This document shows, in pieces, positions 1 through 7,160 of a DNA stretch of 34,526 nt. The position numbers were made by a program, and so were the translations under genes. The stretch comes from Alcaligenaceae bacterium (GTDB taxonomy: Bacteria; Pseudomonadota; Gammaproteobacteria; Burkholderiales; Burkholderiaceae_B). The stretch is taken from positions 1 through 34,526 of the forward strand of contig JAAYGT010000096.1 of the NCBI GenBank assembly GCA_012727555.1, read 5' to 3'. Below the pieces are notes generated by a model that made no database searches, was not told the origin of the DNA, and saw only the letters and a program-made list of their open reading frames with translations. How positions within the stretch are numbered: the first letter of the stretch is position 1; each line of letters begins with the position of its first letter.

Positions 1-186
1 AGGGTGGAAGGTGACTGGTGCCGGGACTGAATGAGCCTGAAGGCGACAGGTCGCCAGCGGCCTGTTTAGCGTGCGCTCTCTAAGGAAGCAATCCGGGGTC
101 CGAGTCAGTCCGGCGAGTCACGTTAGTAACTCGGGGTTCAAACCTCCAAAAGTTTTTTCGACCTCTGCCGGCCACCTTCCACCCCT
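1..186. other. Unassigned structured non-coding stretch with terminal inverted repeat
   Basis: No convincing reading frame is present. Bases 2-13 (GGGTGGAAGGTG) pair perfectly with 173-184, a 12-bp inverted repeat enclosing about 160 bases. Inside are a hairpin GGCGA-CAGG-TCGCC near 43-56 and a tRNA T-arm-like motif GGGGTTCAAACCTCC near 133-147. It could be a structured RNA, a small non-autonomous element with inverted ends, or the remains of a tRNA-like attachment region. It does not match the tmRNA, RNase P RNA, 4.5S RNA or 6S RNA sequences I know. The left end may extend beyond the window. Confidence 0.35.
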
Positions 187-248
187 AAGTTTCTTTCATC
201 ATCTGGGGTGGCGGCAAGCCCACCATGATCGTTAGTCGAATGCTCATC

Positions 249-283
249 TTGCGATTGGTGTAGTGTAGCTATACAATACACAG
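249..283 (+). promoter_or_regulatory. higBA promoter with overlapping operator palindrome
   Basis: A -35 box TTGCGA (249-254), a 17-base spacer and a -10 box TACAAT (272-277) form a near-consensus sigma-70 promoter. An imperfect 24-base palindrome at 258-281 (GTGTAGTGTAGC facing TATACAATACAC, 9 of 12 positions paired) covers the spacer and -10, where a HigA-type antitoxin would repress. The expected transcription start falls on or within a few bases of the ATG at 284, so the toxin message may be leaderless. The boxes and palindrome are read directly; the binding protein is inferred from how higBA operons autoregulate. Confidence 0.6.
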
Positions 284-580
284 ATGATTAAAGGCTTCCG
301 ACACAAAGGCATCCAGTCCTTCTACGAGACTGGATCGAAGGCAGGCATTCAGGCCAACCATGCGGATCGTCTGGAGGTGATGCTTGGTGTCCTGAATGTC
401 GCTTGCTCCCCTGAAGACATGAACGCGCCTGGCTGGAAGCTGCACAAGCTCTCCGGGAAGAACCCGAAAGGACAGCTAATTCAAGATCATTGGGCCGTAT
501 CAGTTAGTGGAAATTGGCGCCTCACCTTTTATTTTGAAGGCGAACATGCCATCTTGGTCGATTATCAGGACTATCACTAG
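284..580 (+). CDS. higB: HigB-type toxin (RelE/ParE superfamily)
   Basis: This 98-residue protein has the normal size and shape of HigB toxins, which are mRNA interferases that cut mRNA on the ribosome. The opening [21 protein letters not shown], the middle [12 protein letters not shown], and the end [23 protein letters not shown] all carry the family's conserved positions. The ATG at 284 is supported by homology, although no Shine-Dalgarno sequence precedes it and the -10 box ends only 6 bases upstream. The gene is followed after 10 bases by the antitoxin gene, the toxin-first order typical of higBA. Its base composition looks lower in GC than the core genes further right, in keeping with accessory DNA. 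Confidence 0.9.
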   Translation: MIKGFRHKGIQSFYETGSKAGIQANHADRLEVMLGVLNVACSPEDMNAPGWKLHKLSGKNPKGQLIQDHWAVSVSGNWRLTFYFEGEHAILVDYQDYH

Positions 581-590
581 GAGAACACAT

Positions 591-875
591 ATGCGTATGT
601 ACAACCCACCTCATCCCGGCAGGGCGCTGCGTGAATTTCTCGGCGACCTGACAGTCACAGAAGCCGCTGCTCGACTTGGCGTTACCCGTACCGCGCTATC
701 ACGCATCCTAAACGGTTCTGCCGGTATTTCAGCAGACATGGCCTTGCGGCTTCGTGATGCGCTAGGTACCAGCGCAGAAATGTGGATCAACATGCAAGCC
801 CAATACGATCTTTGGCAGGCTGAGAAAAAACCTCGCCCGACCATCATATCGTTTCGTGAGCCAGCACACGCTTAA
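591..875 (+). CDS. higA: HigA-type antitoxin, XRE-family helix-turn-helix
   Basis: This 94-residue protein is the partner antitoxin that binds HigB and represses the operon. It opens with the family hallmark [13 protein letters not shown] (about residues 5-17), followed by a helix-turn-helix: [21 protein letters not shown] near 23-43, then [14 protein letters not shown]. The ATG at 591 is preceded by AGGAGA ending 6 bases upstream; a second ATG at 597 is an alternative two codons in. The pair is probably transcribed only from the promoter before higB. It sits where the body of the neighbouring integrase remnant would be expected, so it may have arrived with, or after, decay of the integrated element. 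Confidence 0.9.
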   Translation: MRMYNPPHPGRALREFLGDLTVTEAAARLGVTRTALSRILNGSAGISADMALRLRDALGTSAEMWINMQAQYDLWQAEKKPRPTIISFREPAHA

Positions 876-900
876 AACCGCCCAGTGTCAGCTGTAGTGG

Positions 901-990
901 TCAAGTTTTTTTGGTCTTGCTGAGGTTGTGACCGTTTCGGCGGATCTTGGCTCTGTACTGCCCGTCGCCGCGTTTTTCTATTGATGCCAT
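901..990 (-). pseudogene. N-terminal remnant of a phage-type tyrosine integrase
   Basis: Only 29 codons remain (ATG 990-988, TGA 903-901). The peptide begins MASIEKRGDGQYRAKIRR and continues NGHNLSKT, which matches the arm-binding N-terminus of many tyrosine integrases (the usual continuation is SKTF plus roughly 350 residues). After SKT the reading ends in KKT-stop, and no core-binding or catalytic R-H-R-Y domain follows in any frame; higA lies there instead. A GAGGA ribosome site precedes the ATG. The gene points away from tRNA-Thr about 130 bases to its right, the usual arrangement for a tRNA-integrated element. It is almost certainly inactive. Confidence 0.75.
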
Positions 991-1013
991 ATCTAGGTCC
1001 TCGGAAAATTGAG

Positions 1014-1025
1014 ATACCTAGGTAT
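1014..1025. promoter_or_regulatory. 12-bp perfect palindrome upstream of the integrase remnant
   Basis: ATACCTAGGTAT is a perfect palindrome 24 bases upstream of the integrase ATG on the minus strand. A related half-site, ATATCTAGG, lies at 990-998 over the start. The position suits an operator for integrase control, or an Int/Xis-type site, but this is inference. Confidence 0.3.
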
Positions 1026-1033
1026 AGGAACGA

Positions 1034-1054
1034 GTGTCCCAAATTTGGCCCAAA
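1034..1054. other. Paired TGTCCCA / TGGCCCA repeats, possible integrase arm sites
   Basis: Two similar heptamers in direct orientation lie about one helical turn apart in AT-rich DNA between the integrase remnant and tRNA-Thr. Similar motifs are found in phage attachment regions of integrases that start like this one. Assigning them as arm-type binding sites is inference only. Confidence 0.25.
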
Positions 1055-1085
1055 AAATAAAAAATATTTGTAACCAAAAATGAGA

Positions 1086-1116
1086 AATGCCTGTAAATCA
1101 TTGATTTACAGGCATT
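1086..1116 (-). terminator. Perfect 31-bp palindrome just downstream of tRNA-Thr
   Basis: Fifteen bases on each side of T1101 are exact reverse complements, the arms beginning AATGCCTGTAAATC. On the minus strand it starts five bases after the tRNA CCA end and is followed by a short pyrimidine-rich run with five Ts, so it could end tRNA transcription. The T-run is displaced from the stem, which makes it a weak intrinsic terminator. It could instead be part of the attachment site. Confidence 0.45.
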
Positions 1117-1121
1117 AAATT

Positions 1122-1197
1122 TGGTGCCGGCTAACGGAATCGAACTGTTGACCTTCGCATTACAAGTGCGCTGCTCTACCAACTGAGCTAAGCCGGC
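1122..1197 (-). tRNA. tRNA-Thr (anticodon UGU)
   Basis: The minus strand reads as a complete 76-base tRNA. A 7-bp acceptor stem GCCGGCT/AGCCGGC closes it; the D-arm is GCTCAGTTGGTAGAGC. The anticodon loop CTTGTAA gives UGU (threonine), the T-arm contains GTTCGATTC, and the CCA end is encoded at 1124-1122. Its 3' end faces the integrase remnant, so it is the likely attachment site of the decayed element. Confidence 0.97.
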
Positions 1198-1211
1198 CCT
1201 GAAAGAACATA

Positions 1212-1217
1212 ACTATA
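1212..1217 (-). promoter_or_regulatory. Probable -10 box of tRNA-Thr
   Basis: TATAGT on the minus strand lies 14 bases upstream of the mature tRNA 5' end, a suitable distance. The -35 region is not clear; a T-rich run precedes it. Confidence 0.4.
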
Positions 1218-1375
1218 CACCAAAAAAATAAAAAAAGCACGTGGTGGTGCTAGCATGAACACTTATTTTGCGTGAATATTGGTGTTTTACGGCAACAAAA
1301 ACGCTTTGTTCACGCATGGTTCATCACGTCCGCTCCGAAAAATCACCATTTCTGTCTCGAAAAAAGGAAAGTATC

Positions 1376-2146
1376 ATGACCGTCCCGATCAATCGTTTCA
1401 AACGTGCACTGGCTGCCGGGCAACATCAATTGGGCCTGTGGGTTTCCATGTGTAGTCCGTACGCGGCCGAAGTTGTTGCCGGTTCCGGTTTCGACTGGCT
1501 GTTGTTCGACACGGAACATGCCCCCAATGATCTGCAAACCGTGCTGGGGCAATTGCAGGCGTCTGCACCGTACCCGGTGTCGGGCATTGTGCGTCCTACC
1601 TGGAATGATCCGCTGCAGATCAAGCGCTACCTGGATATTGGTGTGCAAACGTTGCTGATTCCCTATGTGCAGAATGCCGAAGAAGCCGCCAAGGCGGTTG
1701 CGGCCATGCGGTATCCGCCCAAGGGAACCCGCGGCGTGGGCGGTACGCAGCGTGCCAGCGCGTTTGGTCGCAATCCTGACTACATGAAGCAGTGTGAAGA
1801 CGAACTGTGCCTTCTGGTGCAGGTGGAAACTGTCGAGGCTTTGAATAATCTGGATGCCATTCTGGCGGTTGACGGCGTGGATGGTGTGTTTATTGGCCCG
1901 GCCGATTTGTCCGCCAGCATGGGGTATCCGGGCAACATGAAGCATCCGCAGGTGCAGGCTACCATCGAAGATACCCTGCGCCGCATCAAGGCATCGGGTA
2001 AGGCGCCAGGCATTCTCAGTTTCGATGAAACCTTGTGCCGCCGCTATATGGAACTGGGTACGCTGTTTACCGCCGTGGGCATGGATCTGGCGATTCTTGC
2101 GTCAGAAACCACCCGGCTGGCCGCACGCTACAAGGCAAGCACCTGA
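1376..2146 (+). CDS. HpcH/HpaI-family class II pyruvate aldolase
   Basis: This 256-residue protein belongs to the metal-dependent aldolases that cleave 2-keto-4-hydroxy acids, such as 4-hydroxy-2-oxoheptanedioate, to pyruvate (or a related oxoacid) and an aldehyde. Residues equivalent to the HpaI active site are visible: H48 in DTEHAP, R73 in GIVRPTW, and the metal ligands E151 in VQVETVEAL and D177 in [10 protein letters not shown]. The ATG at 1376 is chosen because AAAGGAAAG sits just upstream and family proteins start near here; an upstream TTG-initiated extension has no family character. No other aromatic-degradation gene is nearby, so the true substrate is open. It is a single gene, convergent with sspB. 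Confidence 0.85.
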   Translation: MTVPINRFKRALAAGQHQLGLWVSMCSPYAAEVVAGSGFDWLLFDTEHAPNDLQTVLGQLQASAPYPVSGIVRPTWNDPLQIKRYLDIGVQTLLIPYVQNAEEAAKAVAAMRYPPKGTRGVGGTQRASAFGRNPDYMKQCEDELCLLVQVETVEALNNLDAILAVDGVDGVFIGPADLSASMGYPGNMKHPQVQATIEDTLRRIKASGKAPGILSFDETLCRRYMELGTLFTAVGMDLAILASETTRLAARYKAST

Positions 2147-2171
2147 TCGGTCGCGCGGCAGGGTTGTGGCC

Positions 2172-2681
2172 TTACTTGACCACTTTCAGTTTGGGCGGGC
2201 GGTTGCCGCCGTCATCGGGTGGCGTGGGCGTGTCGGTGTGGGTGGCGGTGTTGTCGGCCACAACACGCGGGCCCCAGCCGATGTCATCGGTGGGTTCAGC
2301 GGTGTCCGGCGCCTGCGATGCGTTTTCTGCGGCACTGTCGAGCAGGTCGGTGTCGGCATACGGCTGGGACGCTTCCGTTTCAAAGCCCATGCCGGCACCG
2401 GTTTCACGGGCATAAATGGCGGCGACCGCTGCCACAGGCACCACGATGTTTTCCGTGACACCGCCGAAGCGAGTCTGGAATTCAATGTATTCGTTACCCA
2501 TGCGCAAGCGGTTTGTAGCCAGCGTACCGACGTTCAGCGTGATCTGGCCATCGTGAATGTGCGATAGCGGGACAACGGTGTTTTCATCGACCGTGACCAC
2601 AATATGAGGGGTATAACCGTTATCGGTACACCATTCGTGCAGGGCGCGAAGCAAATAAGGCTTGGTGGAAGATTCTTGCAT
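2172..2681 (-). CDS. sspB: ClpXP specificity-enhancing factor SspB
   Basis: SspB is the cytoplasmic adaptor that tethers ssrA-tagged and some other substrates to ClpXP. The 169-residue protein has the folded domain (about 5-110: KPYLLRALHEWC, then VVPLSHIHDGQITLNV and NEYIEFQTRFGG). A long acidic, flexible linker follows, ending in the tail PPKLKVVK, which is the short ClpX-binding module at the C-terminus of SspB. It follows sspA with a 15-base gap, so the two are probably co-transcribed. Linker sequence varies freely in the family. Confidence 0.95.
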   Translation of the reverse strand: MQESSTKPYLLRALHEWCTDNGYTPHIVVTVDENTVVPLSHIHDGQITLNVGTLATNRLRMGNEYIEFQTRFGGVTENIVVPVAAVAAIYARETGAGMGFETEASQPYADTDLLDSAAENASQAPDTAEPTDDIGWGPRVVADNTATHTDTPTPPDDGGNRPPKLKVVK

Positions 2682-2696
2682 GGGTAACGAGGTTCC

Positions 2697-3305
2697 TTAG
2701 CGGCGCATGACCTTTTCTGACGGGGTCAGTGCTTCAATGAAGGCCGGGCGTGAAAAAATGCGTTCGGCATACTTTTGCAGCGGTGCTGCGCTTTTCGGAA
2801 GTTCGATACCGTAGTGGTCGAGGCGCCAGAGCAGGGGGGCCATGGCCACATCGAGCATGGAGAATTCTTCGCCCAGCATGAACTTGTTCTTCAACAGCAT
2901 GGGGGCAAGTTGTGCCAGGCGATCACGAATGTTGGCGCGGGCATGTTCCTGAGCTGCGGTATCGGTGTTGCTGCGGTCTTCGAGTACCGAAACGTGAACG
3001 AACAGTTCTTTCTCGAAGTTGTACAGGAACAGGCGTGTACGAGCACGCATGACAGGGTCGGCCGGCATCAGTTGGGGATGCGGGAAGCGCTCATCAATGT
3101 ATTCATTGATGATGTTTGATTCGTACAGGATCAGGTCACGTTCAACCAGGATGGGCACCTGGCCATACGGGTTCATGACGGAGATGTCTTCCGGCTTGTT
3201 GTACAGATCGATGTCACGGATTTCGAAGTCCATGCCTTTTTCAAAAAGCACAAAGCGGCTGCGTTGAGAAAACGGACACGTTGTTCCGGAATAGAGCACC
3301 ATCAT
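2697..3305 (-). CDS. sspA: Stringent starvation protein A (GST-fold)
   Basis: SspA is a glutathione-S-transferase-fold protein that associates with RNA polymerase and affects stationary-phase and stress transcription. The 202-residue protein begins MMVLYSGTTCPFSQRSRFVLFEKG, the thioredoxin-like N-terminal domain of SspA, with NPYGQVPILVERDLILYESNIINEYIDERFPHPQLMP completing that domain. The remaining residues form the helical GST C-terminal domain. Either ATG, 3305 or 3302, could be the start. A strong hairpin between it and petC suggests its own promoter in 3306-3360, but I could not pick boxes with confidence. Confidence 0.95.
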   Translation of the reverse strand: MMVLYSGTTCPFSQRSRFVLFEKGMDFEIRDIDLYNKPEDISVMNPYGQVPILVERDLILYESNIINEYIDERFPHPQLMPADPVMRARTRLFLYNFEKELFVHVSVLEDRSNTDTAAQEHARANIRDRLAQLAPMLLKNKFMLGEEFSMLDVAMAPLLWRLDHYGIELPKSAAPLQKYAERIFSRPAFIEALTPSEKVMRR

Positions 3306-3359
3306 GTCGTGGATTCCAATCGAATGAAGAAGAACAGAGGCACTAGAATGGGTGCCTGC

Positions 3360-3406
3360 AAAAGGGAAACAGGCGTACGCTTGTTACGCCTGTTTCCCGG
3401 TTTTTT
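3360..3406 (-). terminator. Intrinsic terminator after petABC
   Basis: A perfect 14-bp stem (3364-3377 with 3385-3398, arms GGGAAACAGGCGTA) has a 7-base loop. On the minus strand it is followed by four Ts and preceded by six As; on the plus strand it is followed by six Ts. It lies between petC and sspA, both read leftward, so it most likely ends petABC. It could work in either direction. Confidence 0.8.
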
Positions 3407-3463
3407 GCCTGGGGCGGTGCCGACCGTGAAACGGCACGACACGACCCGGAGCGTGATCAGTGA

Positions 3464-4312
3464 TCAGCGGACGTCTTTCCAGTAGGCTGCGTTCAGGCGC
3501 CAGGCGACGACAAAGAACAAACCAAGGAACAATAATACCCAGACGCCCAGTTTCCTGCGCTCGAACTGGTTGGGTTCAGCCATCCAGCCCAGGAAGTTGG
3601 CGATATCGGCCACCTGACTGTCGAATGCGGCAGTGCGTTCGGTGTTGGCAGGATTGAACACCGCAGTTTCAGTGGCAGGCCCTTTGTGGTCGCTCACGAT
3701 ATCACTTTTGACGGTGTAAAAACCGGCGCTGTCGTAATGAGTGACCGTGCGTGTCCATTGCTGGCTGCCCTGATTGTTCAGGGAATCAGTAACGGTGGTG
3801 AGCTCCATGTCGCGGGGGCCCTGCAATTGCCACAACACGTTAGGCATGCCAACGCTGGGGAAAACCAGGTTGTTCCAGCCGGTTGGCCTGCTTGCGTCGC
3901 GGTAATACGTACGCAGGAAGGTATAGACGTAGTCAACACCGGAGGGGCCAAGGTTGATGGACTTTGCGCGGGCAATGACGGAGAGGTCAGGCGGGGCAGC
4001 ACCAAACCATTTCTTGGCATCGGCGGGTTTCATGGCGATGGTCATGAGGTCGCCGACTTTTTCGCCGGTGAACAGCAGATTGCGTTTGATCTGTTCTTCG
4101 GTGAGGCCAATGGCTGTGAGTTTGTTGTAGCGCATGGAATTGGCGCTGTGACAACCCATGCAATAGTTCACGAACAGTTTGGCACCGTTCTGCAGGGACG
4201 CCATGTCGTTGATGCGATTAGGCGCCTTATCGAGAGGATAGCCACCCCCTGCGGCCACTGCAACCGTACAGGTCAGGGAAAGCATGAGGGTACCAAGCAA
4301 CTTTTTGATCAT
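3464..4312 (-). CDS. petC: Cytochrome c1 of the cytochrome bc1 complex
   Basis: This is the haem c subunit that takes electrons from the Rieske protein on the periplasmic side. In 282 residues there is a signal peptide (MIKKLLGTLMLSLTCTVAVAA, cleaved after about residue 21). The haem-binding motif CMGCH is at 51-55, and the probable axial methionine is M156 in VGMPNVLW. A single C-terminal transmembrane anchor (VWVLLFLGLFFVVAWRL) ends in the basic tail YWKDVR. It starts 23 bases after petB as the last gene of petABC and is followed by a terminator. Confidence 0.97.
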   Translation of the reverse strand: MIKKLLGTLMLSLTCTVAVAAGGGYPLDKAPNRINDMASLQNGAKLFVNYCMGCHSANSMRYNKLTAIGLTEEQIKRNLLFTGEKVGDLMTIAMKPADAKKWFGAAPPDLSVIARAKSINLGPSGVDYVYTFLRTYYRDASRPTGWNNLVFPSVGMPNVLWQLQGPRDMELTTVTDSLNNQGSQQWTRTVTHYDSAGFYTVKSDIVSDHKGPATETAVFNPANTERTAAFDSQVADIANFLGWMAEPNQFERRKLGVWVLLFLGLFFVVAWRLNAAYWKDVR

Positions 4313-4335
4313 GATTATTCCGTAACGTGGTGGCC

Positions 4336-5724
4336 TTAGTGAGCGTGGAAAACAACGCGATCGGGAACCGGTTTGAAGGTACCCAGACGGCTCCAGACCG
4401 GCATGAGCAGGAAGAACGCCAGGTAAATGACCGTTCCAACCTGGCTCATGAGGTTGAACAGATCGCTTGGTGGCTGTGTGCCCAGATAACCCAGCATCAG
4501 GAAGTTCACCATGAAAATGGCGTAAAGGATTTTGTGCCAGCCCGGACGGTAGCGAATGGACTTGACCGGTGAGTAGTCGAGCCAGGGCAGGAAGAACAGG
4601 ATGACAACGGCGCCGCCCATGGCGACCACGCCCCAGAACTTGGCATCAACGATGCGGAACAGGATGGCCACGACAATGAGGATGGCAGGCACGGCAAGGC
4701 GCCAGACACCTTTCAGATTGCCTTTGGCAAACAGCACCACGGCAGCCACAACGGACGAGCCTGCAAGGATCCAGGTGAAGTCGGCGGTAGTTGCACGCAA
4801 CATGGAATAGAACGGTGTGAAGTACCAGACCGGTGCGATGTGCGGCGGTGTTTTCAGGGGGTCGGCCGGAATGAAGTTGTTGTATTCCAGGAAGTAACCG
4901 CCCATTTCAGGCGCAAAGAACAGAATGGCGGCGAACACGATGAGGAAGCCTGCCACACCCATGATGTCGTGCACCGAGTAATAAGGGTGAAAAGGAATGC
5001 CATCGAGGGGGCGGCCGTATTTGTCTTTCGGACCTTTCTTGATTTCAACGCCATCGGGGTTGTTGGAGCCGACTTCGTGCAGGGCAATGACGTGCGCAAC
5101 CACCAGACCAATAAGCACCAGCGGAATGGCAATGACGTGGAGCGCGAAGAAGCGGTTCAGTGTGGCATCGGAAACAACGTAGTCGCCGCGGATCCAGATG
5201 GCCAGTTCGGGCCCGATGAACGGAATGGCCGAGAACAGGTTCACGATGACCTGGGCGCCCCAGTAGGACATTTGGCCCCAGGGCAGCAGGTAGCCCAGGA
5301 ACGCTTCAGCCATGAGGCACAGGAAAATGGCGACACCGAAGATCCAGACCAGTTCACGAGGCTTGCGATAGGAGCCGTACAGCAGGCCGCGCAGCATGTG
5401 CATGTAGACAACCACGAAGAACATGGAGGCACCCGTGGAGTGCATGTAGCGGATCAGCCAGCCCCAGGGAACTTCGCGCATGATGTACTCGACCGAGTCA
5501 AAGGCCAGCTTTGCATCGGGTTTGTAGTTCATGACCAAGAAGATGCCGGTGACGATCTGAATGACCAGCACCAGCAGCGCCAGGGATCCGAAAAAGTACC
5601 AGAAGTTGAAGTTCTTCGGGGCATAGTATTCAGACATATGCTCCTTGAACAGGGTAGTCAGCGGAAAGCGCTGATCTATCCAGCCTAAGAGGCCTGTCGT
5701 TTCGACGGTTTTCTCGCCAGCCAT
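4336..5724 (-). CDS. petB: Cytochrome b of the cytochrome bc1 complex
   Basis: This is the membrane core of complex III, with both quinone sites and two b haems, in full length (462 residues) with eight or nine membrane helices. The haem ligands are H95 (RYMHSTGAS) and H109 (YMHMLRG), with H196 (LHVIAIP) and H211 (AHVIALHEVGS). The Qo-site motif, usually PEWY, reads PVWY here (298-301), so the glutamate is replaced by valine. Replacements at this position are known in some bacteria, so this is a natural variant and not damage. The C-terminal part after residue 310 has the extra helices usual for proteobacterial cytochrome b. It lies between petA and petC. Confidence 0.97.
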   Translation of the reverse strand: MAGEKTVETTGLLGWIDQRFPLTTLFKEHMSEYYAPKNFNFWYFFGSLALLVLVIQIVTGIFLVMNYKPDAKLAFDSVEYIMREVPWGWLIRYMHSTGASMFFVVVYMHMLRGLLYGSYRKPRELVWIFGVAIFLCLMAEAFLGYLLPWGQMSYWGAQVIVNLFSAIPFIGPELAIWIRGDYVVSDATLNRFFALHVIAIPLVLIGLVVAHVIALHEVGSNNPDGVEIKKGPKDKYGRPLDGIPFHPYYSVHDIMGVAGFLIVFAAILFFAPEMGGYFLEYNNFIPADPLKTPPHIAPVWYFTPFYSMLRATTADFTWILAGSSVVAAVVLFAKGNLKGVWRLAVPAILIVVAILFRIVDAKFWGVVAMGGAVVILFFLPWLDYSPVKSIRYRPGWHKILYAIFMVNFLMLGYLGTQPPSDLFNLMSQVGTVIYLAFFLLMPVWSRLGTFKPVPDRVVFHAH

Positions 5725-5815
5725 GAAACGGCTCCTTTGATTCTAGTGAGGCGTATTTACGAATTTGTGTGTGGGCTGGCCGTGACGAGGTGCGCCTGAC
5801 ACGGCCAACGAGGCC

Positions 5816-6460
5816 TTAGCCCTTGTTGTTTTCATCGATGCCCACAACGACACGTGTGCCGTCGGGAGAATAGCTGTACGGCGGGACTTCGAGGTTGTCG
5901 GGTGCGGGTTTGTTGGCAAACACGCGACCGGCGAGATCGAAGGTGGAACCATGGCAGGGACAGAAGAAACCGCCTTCCCAGCTGGCTGGCAGACCGGGTG
6001 CCGGGCCAGGGCTGAGTACGGGGTTGGGCGAGCAACCCAGGTGTGTGCAGATGCCGACACACACCAGCAGTTCAGGTTTGCGCGAACGGTATTCGTTCTT
6101 GGCGTATTCGGGGGTGTAGCCGGGGCGGTCGGAGTTGGGATCGGCCAGATCGGCGGTGTTCTTTTTGAGGTCGGCCAGCTGGCCTTCGGTGCGGTGCAGC
6201 AGCCAGACCGGCTTGCCGCGCCATTCAACGGTAACCATTTGCCCGGGGGGGATGGCGGAAACATCGACTTCAACAGGGGCTCCGGCAGCACGTGCTTTGT
6301 CGGAGGGGGCGAAGGAACCCACGAAGGGTACGGCCGTGGCTACACCGGCAACGCCACCAACGGCACAGGCCGCGGCAACCCAGTTGCGGCGCGAAGGATC
6401 GGGTGGCAGGTTAGGGTCAACCGCACCGGAATCATCGGGCAGGGTCGTGATCTGACTCAT
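5816..6460 (-). CDS. petA: Rieske iron-sulfur subunit of the cytochrome bc1 complex
   Basis: This is the 2Fe-2S subunit that takes the first electron from quinol at Qo. The 214-residue protein begins with a twin-arginine signal-anchor (SRRNWVAAACAVGGVAGVA, 23-41) that would use the Tat translocase encoded at 9230-10966. Cluster ligands are C138 and H140 in CTHLGC and C167 and H170 in CPCHGS, with C143 and C169 as the disulfide pair. The tyrosine often found near the cluster (GSxYD) is F174 here (GSTFD), a change that tends to lower the cluster potential. First gene of petABC; petB starts 91 bases downstream. Confidence 0.97.
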   Translation of the reverse strand: MSQITTLPDDSGAVDPNLPPDPSRRNWVAAACAVGGVAGVATAVPFVGSFAPSDKARAAGAPVEVDVSAIPPGQMVTVEWRGKPVWLLHRTEGQLADLKKNTADLADPNSDRPGYTPEYAKNEYRSRKPELLVCVGICTHLGCSPNPVLSPGPAPGLPASWEGGFFCPCHGSTFDLAGRVFANKPAPDNLEVPPYSYSPDGTRVVVGIDENNKG

Positions 6461-6586
6461 TCTTGTATCCTTGTTGATGCCCTGGGCCGGGCATACCGTT
6501 CACTGAATTTGGCTGTGAAATAACATTATCAACCGCGTATTATAGCGTCAGCCCGCTGTTTGGGTGAAACGACTAAGGAAGAGGAT

Positions 6587-7051
6587 ATGAACAAGGCCAC
6601 TGGTTTCCTGCAGGAATTTCAGAAGTTTGCCGTCAAGGGGAATATGATTGATCTGGCCGTGGGCGTGATCATCGGTGCCGCCTTCGGCAAGATTATCGAC
6701 TCGGTGGTGAAAGACGTGATCATGCCGATTGTCTCTTTCATTCTGGGTGGCGAGGTCGATTTCACCAATCAATTCTGGGTTTTACGATTGCCCGAGGGGT
6801 ATTCCGGCCCCGAAACCCACGAAGCACTGACCAAAGCCGGTGCCGTGGTGTTGGGTTGGGGTAATTTCCTGACCATTCTGATCAACTTTATTTTGCTGGC
6901 TTTTGTGGTGTTTGTCATGGTCAAGGCCGTAAACAGTGCACGCGAGCGCGTGACCCGCAAAGAGGCGGAAGATGCACCGCCACCTGCACCTGCCGTCACG
7001 CCGGAAGACGTTCAGTTGTTGCGTGAAATCCGCGATTTACTCAAAAAATGA
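6587..7051 (+). CDS. mscL: Large-conductance mechanosensitive channel
   Basis: MscL is a homopentameric inner-membrane channel that opens under osmotic downshock. The 154-residue protein has the N-terminal amphipathic helix ([15 protein letters not shown]), TM1 ([22 protein letters not shown]) and the periplasmic loop. TM2 ([19 protein letters not shown]) and a charged cytoplasmic C-terminal helix follow ([18 protein letters not shown]). The ATG at 6587 is preceded by AGGAAGAGGA; an in-frame upstream start at 6560 would add nine unlikely residues. It is divergent from petA and convergent with the Nif3-like gene. Confidence 0.96.
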   Translation: MNKATGFLQEFQKFAVKGNMIDLAVGVIIGAAFGKIIDSVVKDVIMPIVSFILGGEVDFTNQFWVLRLPEGYSGPETHEALTKAGAVVLGWGNFLTILINFILLAFVVFVMVKAVNSARERVTRKEAEDAPPPAPAVTPEDVQLLREIRDLLKK

Positions 7052-7084
7052 TATCGGGGCAGGTGGTTCCCCGGGCCGTGTGAA

Positions 7085-7143
7085 CCAGGCGTACGCTGCG
7101 GTGTGCCTGTACACACCCCGCAGCGCTGTACAAGCAAGCCTGG
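7085..7143. terminator. Hairpin between convergent mscL and Nif3-like genes
   Basis: An inner stem (CGCTGCGG-TGTG facing CACA-CC-CCGCAGCG, 7094-7125) is extended by outer arms CCAGGC (7085-7090) and GCCTGG (7138-7143). There is no U-tract on either side, so it may act as a 3'-end stabiliser or a weak bidirectional terminator. Confidence 0.45.
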
Positions 7144-7160
7144 CGGTGCGCGGTGTTGTG

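Noticed and set aside
1..186. tmRNA, RNase P RNA, 4.5S RNA or tRNA gene
   Set aside because: A T-arm-like motif is present, but no proper acceptor with CCA, tag reading frame, or conserved core of these RNAs can be found.
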